IMG/VR virus record: IMGVR_UViG_3300046167_000702
Span: 1 to 43,013 of that record
DNA length: 43,013 nucleotides
Strand: one strand, 5' to 3'
DNA from: a virus
The notes below the pieces were generated by a model. It searched no databases. It was not told the DNA's origin and was given only the letters and a program-made list of their open reading frames with translations. The translations under genes were made by a program, and so were the position numbers. Below, in pieces: positions 1 through 5,228 of the stretch (position 1 is its first letter; each line of letters begins with the position of its first letter).

Positions 1-1
1 A

Positions 2-46
2 GGACGTAAGCCCTCTCGTAAACGCCGTAATACAAAGAAAAAATAA
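2..46 (+). CDS. C-terminal end of a Lys/Arg-rich small protein (partial)
   Basis: The window opens inside a plus-strand reading frame whose last 14 codons are almost all Lys, Arg, Asn, Ser or Thr (GRKPSRKRRNTKKK) before TAA at 44-46. This tail resembles the C termini of the basic proteins encoded at 36646-37910, so it may be another member of that set. The rest of the gene lies outside the window. The next plus-strand gene is 3 kb away and the intervening genes run the other way, so this is the end of a transcription unit. Frame and function are inferred from composition only. Confidence 0.5.
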   Translation, partial: GRKPSRKRRNTKKK

Positions 47-113
47 CTGTCTTACAAGTGTCGGTGACTTGCTGCTACTTAACAGTCCGAAGACAAGACA
101 GTCTAAAAAGTAA

Positions 114-139
114 GAGGGCCAGCATTACTGCTAGCCCTC
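114..139. terminator. Bidirectional intrinsic terminator
   Basis: An 11-bp stem with one mismatch (GAGGGCCAGCA pairing with TGCTAGCCCTC) closes a TTAC tetraloop. A T-rich stretch (CTCCTTTTAC) follows on the plus strand, and TTACTTTTTAG follows on the minus strand. It sits between a plus-strand gene ending at 46 and minus-strand genes ending at 177 or 338, which is where a two-way terminator is expected. Confidence 0.75.
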
Positions 140-176
140 CCTCCTTTTACAATCCACTGTGTGGAGCTACATTGGG

Positions 177-281
177 TCAAGCTGTAGCTGGCTCGTAGAC
201 ATAAACTACTTCTATACAGTAGGTACAATTGGATACCCACTCTGTCTGCTGTGTGCTGTAATTAACCCTTAATTCTAGCAT
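177..281 (-). CDS. Possible 34-residue protein
   Basis: An ATG frame of 34 codons starts at 281, 57 bp downstream of the end of the 82-residue gene and on the same strand, and ends at TGA just before the terminator hairpin. The peptide (MLELRVNYSTQQTEWVSNCT and on to ...VYVYEPATA) has alternating polar and hydrophobic residues that would suit a small beta-rich protein. No family is recognised. Its position between a gene and a terminator is the main support. It could equally be a chance frame in the 3' untranslated region. Confidence 0.3.
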   Translation of the reverse strand: MLELRVNYSTQQTEWVSNCTYCIEVVYVYEPATA

Positions 282-337
282 GACGCTAATGTACAAGAGT
301 TATATACAACAACCAAGCAGCATATAGAAACTTTATA

Positions 338-586
338 TTAGCTGTGCATATTGGTGACAGCAGTGTTCCAATCAATACCTCTTTTAAATACTTCAACTGA
401 ATCAGTCAGAGTATAGGCATCTTCCTTGAGCTTGTTTGCTTTGATGAAAGCGACTGCTTCATTTTGTGCAGCCCAAGGAGTATGACTGTAGAATGGTGTA
501 CGTGTACCCTTATCCTTTCGAATAAGAACACACTTCCAAGTAGACTTGCTAGCCCACTTGCCAGATGTTTTGGCATTGGCTCCCAT
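338..586 (-). CDS. Hypothetical protein (82 aa)
   Basis: This small soluble protein is mildly basic in its N-terminal half (KTSGKWASKSTWKCVLIRKDKG), with no membrane segment and no motif I recognise. The start is well supported: its ATG overlaps the TAA of the upstream minus-strand gene by one base (TAATG at 584-588), a typical coupled junction. It is the last confident gene of the minus-strand accessory operon before the bidirectional terminator. The function is unknown. Confidence 0.7.
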   Translation of the reverse strand: MGANAKTSGKWASKSTWKCVLIRKDKGTRTPFYSHTPWAAQNEAVAFIKANKLKEDAYTLTDSVEVFKRGIDWNTAVTNMHS

Positions 587-846
587 TACTTGTCGTATTT
601 CTGTTCGTGCAATCGGTCAGCACGAGACATGAAATCTTCTGGTTCATTGCTGACAGAAAGATCATCGTCTTCATAAACTACACTAGCGGGCATGATCAAG
701 CCTTCAAGTTTATTTGCAATAACCTTTTTAAACTCAGAGATGAGGTCATCCTTGTCGCTGGCTTCGATGTCGTCAACTTGAGTAGTTACTGTAAAGAATA
801 TCTCACCACTATAGGTAGGATACTCTCGGTTATCATTTGGGTCCAT
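586..846 (-). CDS. Hypothetical acidic protein (86 aa)
   Basis: This is an acidic protein with many Asp and Glu residues, beginning MDPNDNREYPTYSGEIFFTV. A short beta-like N-terminal part is followed by a probable amphipathic helix around residues 35-50 (LISEFKKVIANKLEGLI). No conserved domain is recognised. Its stop overlaps the next gene's start by one base, and its own start lies 14 bp inside the end of the 44-residue gene upstream, so the three genes are probably translated together. The function is unknown. Confidence 0.7.
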   Translation of the reverse strand: MDPNDNREYPTYSGEIFFTVTTQVDDIEASDKDDLISEFKKVIANKLEGLIMPASVVYEDDDLSVSNEPEDFMSRADRLHEQKYDK

Positions 847-967
847 GATATTTAAATTGTTTTACTACACCGTCTTGACTTCTTTGATAAGCCAGGTCGA
901 TGCTAGGTGTGACATATTCTACACCCCAACGAGTGTAGATGTAAATGTAATCTGAATACTCATCCAT
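833..967 (-). CDS. Small hypothetical protein (44 aa)
   Basis: This short minus-strand gene starts at ATG 967 and ends at TGA 833-835, overlapping the start of the 86-residue gene by 14 bp. The peptide begins MDEYSDYIYIYTRWGVEYVT and continues with a Gln/Lys-containing tail. It has no membrane segment. Overlap with the next gene on the same strand and the compact spacing support a real gene. No family is recognised. Confidence 0.5.
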   Translation of the reverse strand: MDEYSDYIYIYTRWGVEYVTPSIDLAYQRSQDGVVKQFKYHGPK

Positions 968-981
968 AGGACTAAGATAAA

Positions 982-1004
982 GGGGCCAGCAATATGCCAG
1001 CCCC
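982..1004 (-). terminator. Probable minus-strand intrinsic terminator or attenuator
   Basis: A GC-rich hairpin (GGGGC at 982-986 pairing with GCCCC at 1000-1004, with two further inner pairs) lies 12 bp past the stop of the two-helix membrane protein gene. On the minus strand it is followed by only a short T run (TTTATC). Its sequence echoes the hairpin at 114-139. The weak T run suggests partial read-through into the downstream small genes. Confidence 0.45.
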
Positions 1005-1015
1005 GATATCACCCC

Positions 1016-1381
1016 TTATTCACGGTAAGCTTTACCTAGAATAGTTTGATAGTATTGTTTCTCCGCAGCAAGGCGGGTAGTACGACGACGATAGGTTAGT
1101 ATCGTAGAAGCGATGATACCTCCGTATAAGAAGAACTTAAGGAAGTACCATAGGAAGGTAAACTCAGACTCTAGGTCGAGTAGTACTGAGCAGAGTAGAG
1201 CGCCGATTAGCAAACCGTATGCTACGCGTTCCGCAATCTCTGTCTTGTACAGATAATCGCTCCGATGGATAACAAGCTTACGATGGTGTTCGGCTTGTTC
1301 AGGTGTCATCCCATTGACGGGATCGGGCAATGCATCCCAGTTGAGCTTATGCAATGGGATACTACGTGTGTCTTGACTCAT
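1016..1381 (-). CDS. Two-helix membrane protein (121 aa)
   Basis: The likely start is ATG at 1381, which overlaps the TGA of the upstream 26-residue gene (ATGA). The longer open frame to 1537 reads through two other small genes and has shadow-like composition. A polar N-terminal half of about 60 residues is followed by two hydrophobic helices separated by a short acidic turn (first near VAYGLLIGALLCSVLLDL, second near FLKFFLYGGIIASTILTY) and a basic C-terminal tail. An inner-membrane location is likely. No family is recognised. A holin-like or superinfection-exclusion role is possible from topology and context only. Confidence 0.65.
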   Translation of the reverse strand: MSQDTRSIPLHKLNWDALPDPVNGMTPEQAEHHRKLVIHRSDYLYKTEIAERVAYGLLIGALLCSVLLDLESEFTFLWYFLKFFLYGGIIASTILTYRRRTTRLAAEKQYYQTILGKAYRE

Positions 1382-1458
1382 GATGTAAAGGTTATGATGA
1401 TGGAAACTAAACCGATGATAGTGATTTGAATGAACAGTGCAGCTGCATAACGATTCAT
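1378..1458 (-). CDS. Single-transmembrane micropeptide (26 aa)
   Basis: A 26-codon frame sits exactly between two neighbours. Its ATG overlaps the TGA of the lipoprotein gene (ATGA at 1455-1458) and its TGA overlaps the ATG of the two-helix membrane gene (ATGA at 1378-1381). After MNRYAAA the peptide is one hydrophobic helix rich in Ile, Leu, Val and Phe, ending in FTS. The double coupling and clear transmembrane character are the evidence. No family is known to me. Confidence 0.5.
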   Translation of the reverse strand: MNRYAAALFIQITIIGLVSIIITFTS

Positions 1459-1613
1459 GGTGCAGGTGTTTGATAGGCAGCGCATGAGCCGTGGTTATGA
1501 TTACGATATGTGCTAGACGTGTAGGTGGCGGAAGCACAAGATGAAAGGAATGCTACTGCAAAGAGCAGAGCAATGGACAGCCAAAGAAGGCGGGATTGAG
1601 ATTTGTAACTCAT
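1455..1613 (-). CDS. Small lipoprotein (52 aa)
   Basis: A lipoprotein signal peptide is visible: a short basic N-region (MSYKSQSR), a hydrophobic core of about 12 residues, and a lipobox LSSC at residues 23-26 with the Cys as the predicted lipidated residue. The mature part is only about 27 residues, rich in Ser, Thr, Tyr, His and Asn, ending QTPAP. Small phage lipoproteins include outer spanins (Rz1-like) and lysis lipoproteins, but no inner spanin partner with a coiled coil is obvious next to it. It heads an ATGA-coupled membrane cassette. The role is inferred from topology only. Confidence 0.6.
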   Translation of the reverse strand: MSYKSQSRLLWLSIALLFAVAFLSSCASATYTSSTYRNHNHGSCAAYQTPAP

Positions 1614-2126
1614 GGTAAAAGGGATTAAATAAAGGGTTGAAAGGTCACAGTGCTGAGGGGTTGTTCATTAGGGTTACATAAAAGGGGTTTTGGTGGAATG
1701 CCATGCCTGCAAGGAAATGACATCCCACCTTGGGTTAACCCTCCCAAATGAAATTAGATATGGAGCATCCTATAGATGTTACTCTAGAAGATGCTCCGTT
1801 TGCACGCGATAACTATGAGGTGCGTCACGCCGGGAGCTTACCGGATAGTCATTACAATATTTAGAGAGGAGTGTATGAACTAAAGCCTCTATACTAAGGG
1901 GTGTAGCGGTACTAAACCGTCTGTGGACGCAGTTCCCAACTACACACCCTTCCCGCCACAGCAGGATTCGGATTCATCTCTACCATGTATAGGAGAGAGA
2001 GAAAGAAGTAACTAAGCTATCAACACACCTATGAGGAGCTACCCCATACTTCATTGAAGTGTGTCTTGCATGTGCACATACTGCCTTCTCTTTTTGTGGA
2101 AGGCATACTTAATTACTTCATTCATA
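1614..2126. other. Hairpin-rich region without a clear gene
   Basis: About 510 bp lie between two minus-strand genes with no convincing coding frame. I see several inverted repeats: 1692-1700 with 1721-1729 (one mismatch), the palindrome GGGTTAACCC at 1732-1741, GGAGCATC at 1762-1769 with GATGCTCC at 1790-1797, a long stem closing 1896-1951, the palindrome ACTTCATTGAAGT at 2048-2060, and TGCCTTC at 2082-2088 with GAAGGCA at 2099-2105. A 38-codon plus-strand frame at 1748-1864 could be a tiny gene but has no other support. The region may hold a noncoding RNA, a promoter/operator array or a replication-related site. Confidence 0.5.
1896..1951. ncRNA. Candidate structured RNA element
   Basis: An outer stem of about 11 bp with one bulged base (AAGGG-GTGTAG at 1896-1906 against CTACACACCCTT at 1940-1951) encloses two small overlapping hairpins, CGGT/ACCG and CGTC/GACG, which cannot both form fully. 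The alternating inner pairing resembles a small regulatory RNA or switch. The strand is undetermined. It does not fold as a standard tRNA because it lacks a proper T-arm and anticodon arm. The call rests on base pairing alone. Confidence 0.25.
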
Positions 2127-2492
2127 TTACTGTTGGTTAAGAGGTCGTCCAGTGTCATCTAACTGGTCAAGCTCTCGTCTTACAGAGATAGACAGCTTCC
2201 ATTTCTCTATAAGAGTATATACAAGTGCCTTCTGTGCAACGTAGTCATTCATGGTGTGCTTAAGAGCAGACAATACTTCTCCTGAGTCTAAACATGTAGC
2301 TATAGAGTTACACTCGTTCATCTCTTTGAGGATCTCTTCGAGTCTCGTGATGTCTGTGATAAGACGTTGACGTTTCTTCTCGCTTGATACGAGGTTAGCT
2401 GAGAAGTCTGCTTCACGCATGTATGACTCTCTGTCTTGCAACTGACACTGCTTGTCAGAAATAAGTTCTTTGGTGTAGTTAATTGTCCACAT
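2127..2492 (-). CDS. Hypothetical alpha-helical protein (121 aa)
   Basis: The preferred start is ATG at 2492 (MWTINYTKELISDKQ). A longer frame reaching 2705 would cross the terminator hairpin at 2637-2654 and the upstream gene's end, and its extra part looks non-coding. The protein is predicted almost entirely helical, with a central stretch rich in Arg, Lys, Glu and Leu (KKRQRLITDITRLEEILKEM) that could form a short coiled coil. No domain is recognised. It lies alone between a terminator and the hairpin-rich region, so it probably has its own promoter in 2493-2636. Confidence 0.6.
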   Translation of the reverse strand: MWTINYTKELISDKQCQLQDRESYMREADFSANLVSSEKKRQRLITDITRLEEILKEMNECNSIATCLDSGEVLSALKHTMNDYVAQKALVYTLIEKWKLSISVRRELDQLDDTGRPLNQQ

Positions 2493-2636
2493 AGTAAAAG
2501 GGTGTAAAGGGTGAAAAGGGATATAGTCTGTAGTACAGACATAGGATAGGTGTAGTATGTAACCCTCAAATGATGCGCATACAGCCTGGTGTGCGTAGAT
2601 GCGTCGTGTAGAACTGATGATAGTGTAATAAAAGGA

Positions 2637-2654
2637 GTATCCCCGTAGGGATAC
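2637..2654 (-). terminator. Intrinsic terminator, minus strand
   Basis: A perfect 7-bp stem (GTATCCC/GGGATAC) with a four-base loop lies 27 bp beyond the stop of the 128-residue minus-strand gene. On the minus strand it is followed by TCCTTTTATTAC. It should end the transcript that starts in the divergent region. Confidence 0.7.
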
Positions 2655-2680
2655 CCCCGACACAAGTGTGCCTTGTCGCT

Positions 2681-3067
2681 TTATTCGGCGACGATGGTGT
2701 GCCATTGACCTGTCACCGCACCCGTTTCGGGGTTGATGACTTCCTGTGGCACAAGAACGGGGAGACCGTCCTCGCCAATCACAGGGTTGTCGTTGGCATC
2801 ACGCTTGAACCTGAACAGTGGTTCAACACGTACACCTTCCAAGCGGATAGCAGACTTGGTATCGTCTGCCCATTCCAGCATGTTAGCGTATGTGCCATCC
2901 TCCTTTGCTTCAGCCCATAGGGACTTAGGCTTAGAACCGAGATACTGAAGTACCTCGATGTCCTTGAGACGGACGTTAAACATCTGTTGGCTCTTGGCAT
3001 CCTTTACCTTGCAGTAAAGCTTGCCCGTGGTCGACACGCGGGTCGGAATAAGAATCATCTTGTACAT
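2681..3067 (-). CDS. Hypothetical protein (128 aa)
   Basis: This is the first minus-strand gene out of the divergent intergenic region. The start is placed at ATG 3067; a GTG nine codons upstream and an ATG three codons downstream are alternatives. The product (MYKMILIPTRVSTTGKLYCK...) looks like a beta-rich soluble protein with a charged middle and a C-terminal part containing two turn-forming repeats (DANDNPVIGEDGLPVLVP, then INPETGAVTG). The base composition around it is more GC-rich than in the plus-strand late genes. Followed by its own terminator, it is a single-gene transcript. No family is recognised. Confidence 0.65.
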   Translation of the reverse strand: MYKMILIPTRVSTTGKLYCKVKDAKSQQMFNVRLKDIEVLQYLGSKPKSLWAEAKEDGTYANMLEWADDTKSAIRLEGVRVEPLFRFKRDANDNPVIGEDGLPVLVPQEVINPETGAVTGQWHTIVAE

Positions 3068-3199
3068 GATACTGTATTTGAGGGTTAACTGCACAACGGA
3101 CTATCCGCTGCACGACGCTGGGGGGTAGTTGATTAGGGAAACGAACCGGGGAGGTTGAACTAGGGTGGTACTCGAACGCATATTGCCGTAACTTTGAGC
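3068..3199. promoter_or_regulatory. Divergent promoter region
   Basis: About 130 bp separate the leftward gene starting at 3067 from the rightward operon starting at 3200, so it should carry promoters for both directions. A box TAACTTTG at 3189-3196 matches the Bacteroidota -7 consensus TAnnTTTG. It lies only four bases before the ATG, and no TTG sits at the expected -33 spacing, so it may be chance or drive a leaderless transcript. GGGTTAAC at 3082-3089 shares eight bases with the palindrome at 1732-1741. The assignment rests on gene orientation. Confidence 0.45.
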
Positions 3200-3382
3200 A
3201 TGTTAGAGTTCTATCCTAGAAACATACAGCTGCTCGAGCCGTATATCTTTACATTCTACGAGCAGGGTGGGGGTGACTTAGTAGTCATTACAACGACCGG
3301 GGGTGTTTATATCACTAGTGACCTAGTGGGGGAGGACATGGATGGGCTAGCATTTGACTTACTGGAAAAGCACACTAATTAA
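3200..3382 (+). CDS. Small hypothetical protein (60 aa)
   Basis: This is the first gene of the rightward operon. ATG 3200 is preferred over an in-frame TTG two codons upstream. The product starts MLEFYPRNIQLLEPYIFTFY and is followed by a Gly-rich turn and a beta-like segment (GGDLVVITTTGGVYIT), ending in an acidic helix. It is a compact soluble protein without a recognised domain. The next gene starts six bases after its stop, so the two are cotranscribed. Confidence 0.6.
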   Translation: MLEFYPRNIQLLEPYIFTFYEQGGGDLVVITTTGGVYITSDLVGEDMDGLAFDLLEKHTN

Positions 3383-3388
3383 TTTATT

Positions 3389-3667
3389 ATGGAAGGCAAG
3401 TACTATACAGATCCTAAGACACGTAAGGCTATTGATTCCTTACTACAGATGAATGCAGCTATTCAGGCTAACATTGGTACTAATAGCAAGTTGGATATTA
3501 AGAATCCGGCAGCCGCTGAGCAGTTATGGCATCAGTGGTTAGTTGAGATTAAAGTATTGGACCCTGGCTTCTATAACGACATCTCGACCACAGAAGAAAA
3601 GGAGATGGTGACCAAGAAAATCTATAGTAAGCAACGATTTCGTGAGCAGCAAGCTGAGTCTGTATAA
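3389..3667 (+). CDS. Hypothetical protein (92 aa)
   Basis: This helical, charged protein (MEGKYYTDPKTRKAIDSLLQ...) has a middle part rich in Ala, Glu and Trp (AAAEQLWHQWLVEIKVLDPG) and a basic Gln-rich C terminus. The upstream sequence AATTAATTTATT fits the A/T-rich leaders of this genome. No domain is recognised. Its position at the start of the late operon, ahead of the packaging genes, is the only hint of a role. Confidence 0.65.
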   Translation: MEGKYYTDPKTRKAIDSLLQMNAAIQANIGTNSKLDIKNPAAAEQLWHQWLVEIKVLDPGFYNDISTTEEKEMVTKKIYSKQRFREQQAESV

Positions 3668-3697
3668 TATTCTTATATTTCGGGTAAATATTTTGTT

Positions 3698-4003
3698 ATG
3701 GAAATTGTCAAGCCCGGGATAGAGTATCGGCTACACAACTTCAAGTCAGAAACTGAGTATCAAACAGTACGCTTCACTGAGAAGACACCTGTTGGTTTCA
3801 ACCCAGGAACGACCAATGAGGAAGTGGTGTCAATGTTTATCGATCGTCTGTATGCGTTACAGGCAAAAAACTTCTCTGTAGAAAACCAATGTTGTATCAT
3901 CTTACTTAAGCAGGTAAGGGTGCTGTTAAAGAAGCGCTTGAACCGTAAGATTGATAGAGTAAATAAATACCAGGAGAATGCAACTGGAGATTCAAACAAG
4001 TAA
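3698..4003 (+). CDS. Candidate Acb2/Tad1-type hairpin-domain protein
   Basis: The 101-residue product has a short beta-like N terminus, a stretch VGFNPGTTNEEVV near residues 32-44, then two helices separated by a short link containing ENQCCI (around residues 63-68), ending in a basic Lys/Arg-rich helix. This order (NPG or GTTNEEV, then a helix with DRL, then EN followed by a helix ending KKR..R) matches my memory of the Acb2/Tad1 hairpin family. Those proteins oligomerise and bind cyclic di- or trinucleotides, blocking CBASS or Thoeris signalling. The family match is from memory and unverified. The 30-bp gap before it holds a TATATTTC motif. Confidence 0.5.
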   Translation: MEIVKPGIEYRLHNFKSETEYQTVRFTEKTPVGFNPGTTNEEVVSMFIDRLYALQAKNFSVENQCCIILLKQVRVLLKKRLNRKIDRVNKYQENATGDSNK

Positions 4004-4331
4004 GAAAAGTTTTATACGTCATTACTTAGAACTTTTAAATGGTATCTTGAAGCTGACTCCACGTGAGTTGGACTCATTGTTATTGTTCCTAGAATTTGAT
4101 GCGGAAGTAGCATGTAGTATGCAAGCACGAAAACATGTGGCAGAAGCCATGAGTTTTAAGAGTGTCAGCGTACTCAACAACTATGTAAAGAGTTTGAAAG
4201 ACAAGCAGGTCATCTACAAGGACGACCACGGAGTGTACAGGTACAATGACATTGTAAAACCCAATGGAAACCTTGACACACTTACCTTCAAATTCGTCGT
4301 CTCCCAACCCTCTATTCCGCCTGGAGTATGA
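3978..4331 (+). CDS. Winged-helix-like DNA-binding protein
   Basis: Residues 5-30 form a helix, followed by LTPRELDSLLLFLEF, which resembles the first helix of a helix-turn-helix domain. AEAMSFKSVSVLNNYVKSLK around residues 55-75 resembles a recognition helix, and VIYKDDHGVYRYN resembles the wing strands. The gene overlaps the upstream one by 26 bp. Small winged-helix proteins just before the terminase may serve as small terminase subunits or late regulators. Which of these applies cannot be decided here. Confidence 0.5.
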   Translation: MQLEIQTSKKSFIRHYLELLNGILKLTPRELDSLLLFLEFDAEVACSMQARKHVAEAMSFKSVSVLNNYVKSLKDKQVIYKDDHGVYRYNDIVKPNGNLDTLTFKFVVSQPSIPPGV

Positions 4332-4332
4332 G

Positions 4333-4476
4333 ATGGATTCGCTTGACGTATTGTTTGCGTTTGAGTTCTCTATGGCTGCAGAGCTTGAGGACCAAAGTGT
4401 GTCTTATAATACTGAAGTTTTTATTGGCTCTGACACCTACTCACTAACCTACCTGATATATGCCACGCCCGAGTAA
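4333..4476 (+). CDS. Small acidic hypothetical protein (47 aa)
   Basis: The start is placed at ATG 4333, one base after the stop of the upstream gene. The longer frame from 4264 would overlap that gene by 68 bp. The peptide MDSLDVLFAFEFSMAAELED is acidic and is followed by a beta-like tail rich in Tyr and Thr. Its end overlaps the next gene by 17 bp. No family is recognised. The tight packing on both sides supports it. Confidence 0.5.
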   Translation: MDSLDVLFAFEFSMAAELEDQSVSYNTEVFIGSDTYSLTYLIYATPE

Positions 4477-4693
4477 ACTGATGGATGAGATTATTCTTGA
4501 AATAATTCAAGAGGACGGAGGTACGTATGAGGAAGTGTCAGAGGTAGTAATGAGTCAGTTCTCGTTTTTGCGTAAGCACATGGAACACGGAGCGTTCAGC
4601 ACTGTGCGTCTTCCATACCTCGGTAAGTTTTACGTTAAACCAGGACGACTATCAAGATTAAACCATGCGGTTATTCAGGGAAGAAAGCTTTAA
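4460..4693 (+). CDS. Small conserved-looking protein (77 aa)
   Basis: After a short basic start (MPRPSKLMDE), the protein has two helices and then VRLPYLGKFYVKPGRLSRLN near residues 49-68. The pattern of helix, FxFLRKHM, VRLPYLGKF, VKPGRL looks like a conserved small protein that I associate with the region upstream of the terminase in Bacteroidota phages. It is loosely reminiscent of HU/IHF-like arms but lacks a clear match. It overlaps both neighbours (17 and 29 bp). A DNA-binding or packaging-accessory role is a guess. Confidence 0.6.
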   Translation: MPRPSKLMDEIILEIIQEDGGTYEEVSEVVMSQFSFLRKHMEHGAFSTVRLPYLGKFYVKPGRLSRLNHAVIQGRKL

Positions 4694-5228
4694 GGTTGTA
4701 GTGGATACGGAACTTAGGCTAATACCTGAGTTTAAAGCGTTGCTCAGTAGAGATCGCACCACAGATAAGAAGCAAGCTGTAAAAGAGTTTAGCTTCATTT
4801 ACTTCTTCCACGACCATAAGTCGCCATATTTTATCTACCCGGAAGACGAGCGGCGCTTACGAGTATCTAATGATACCGGTTTGGGTAAAGACTACAAGCC
4901 CGATGAAAAAGTTACTGCTGCTATTGCGAAGTACTTGGAGCTGTCTAAGACTCCGACTATCCAGTCTCTTACATCTATACGTGAGGGTTTGCTTACTAGT
5001 AGTAGGCTCATTGACACTCTGCGTGAGCGTATTGAGTCTGCTCTTGCTGACCCTGATTTGGAAGACATTGAGCCTGTTGTTAGGTCCGTTACCAGAATGC
5101 TTGAGATTTCTGAGAAGCTCCCAAAGGCGATTGAAAACATCACGTCTTTGGAAGAGAAGGTGAAGAAAGAAGAGTCTAACGATACTAGAATTAAAGGTGG
5201 GGGTAAAAAAGGAATGTTTGAAGACTAA
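4665..5228 (+). CDS. Hypothetical protein upstream of terminase (187 aa)
   Basis: The N-terminal part (residues 1-75) contains aromatic-rich FSFIYFFHDHKSPYFIYPED. The rest is helical, with a segment rich in Leu, Glu and Ser (residues 85-165) that may form a coiled coil, and the end is a Lys/Gly tail (IKGGGKKGMFED). Its stop overlaps the start of the large terminase gene by one base (TAATG). By position it is a candidate small terminase subunit, which usually combines an oligomerising helical core with DNA binding. No sequence signature confirms that. Confidence 0.6.
   Translation: MRLFREESFKVVVDTELRLIPEFKALLSRDRTTDKKQAVKEFSFIYFFHDHKSPYFIYPEDERRLRVSNDTGLGKDYKPDEKVTAAIAKYLELSKTPTIQSLTSIREGLLTSSRLIDTLRERIESALADPDLEDIEPVVRSVTRMLEISEKLPKAIENITSLEEKVKKEESNDTRIKGGGKKGMFED

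Noticed and set aside
464-855. Plus-strand open frames over the small minus-strand genes near 338-846.
   Set aside because: They lie opposite frames with better composition and mutual TAATG coupling, and have the Cys/Ser/Phe-rich look of antisense shadows.
1382-1537. Upstream extension of the two-helix membrane protein frame.
   Set aside because: It overlaps the micropeptide and much of the lipoprotein gene in another frame and is rich in His and Pro, typical of a shadow frame. The ATG at 1381 is coupled to the upstream gene.
1748-1864. A 38-codon plus-strand frame (MKLDMEHPIDVTLEDAPFAR...) in the hairpin-rich region.
   Set aside because: It runs against the neighbouring genes, has no coupling, and contains one of the hairpins. 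Composition alone is not enough to call a gene.
1896-1960. Possible tRNA, because a seven-base acceptor-like stem can be drawn and GCCA follows.
   Set aside because: No five-base-pair anticodon arm, no T-arm with the usual TTCRANY loop, and the D-arm loop is too short, on either strand. Kept only as a candidate structured element.
2493-2705. Extension of the 121-residue protein to a start at 2705.
   Set aside because: It would cross the terminator hairpin at 2637-2654 and overlap the end of the upstream gene.
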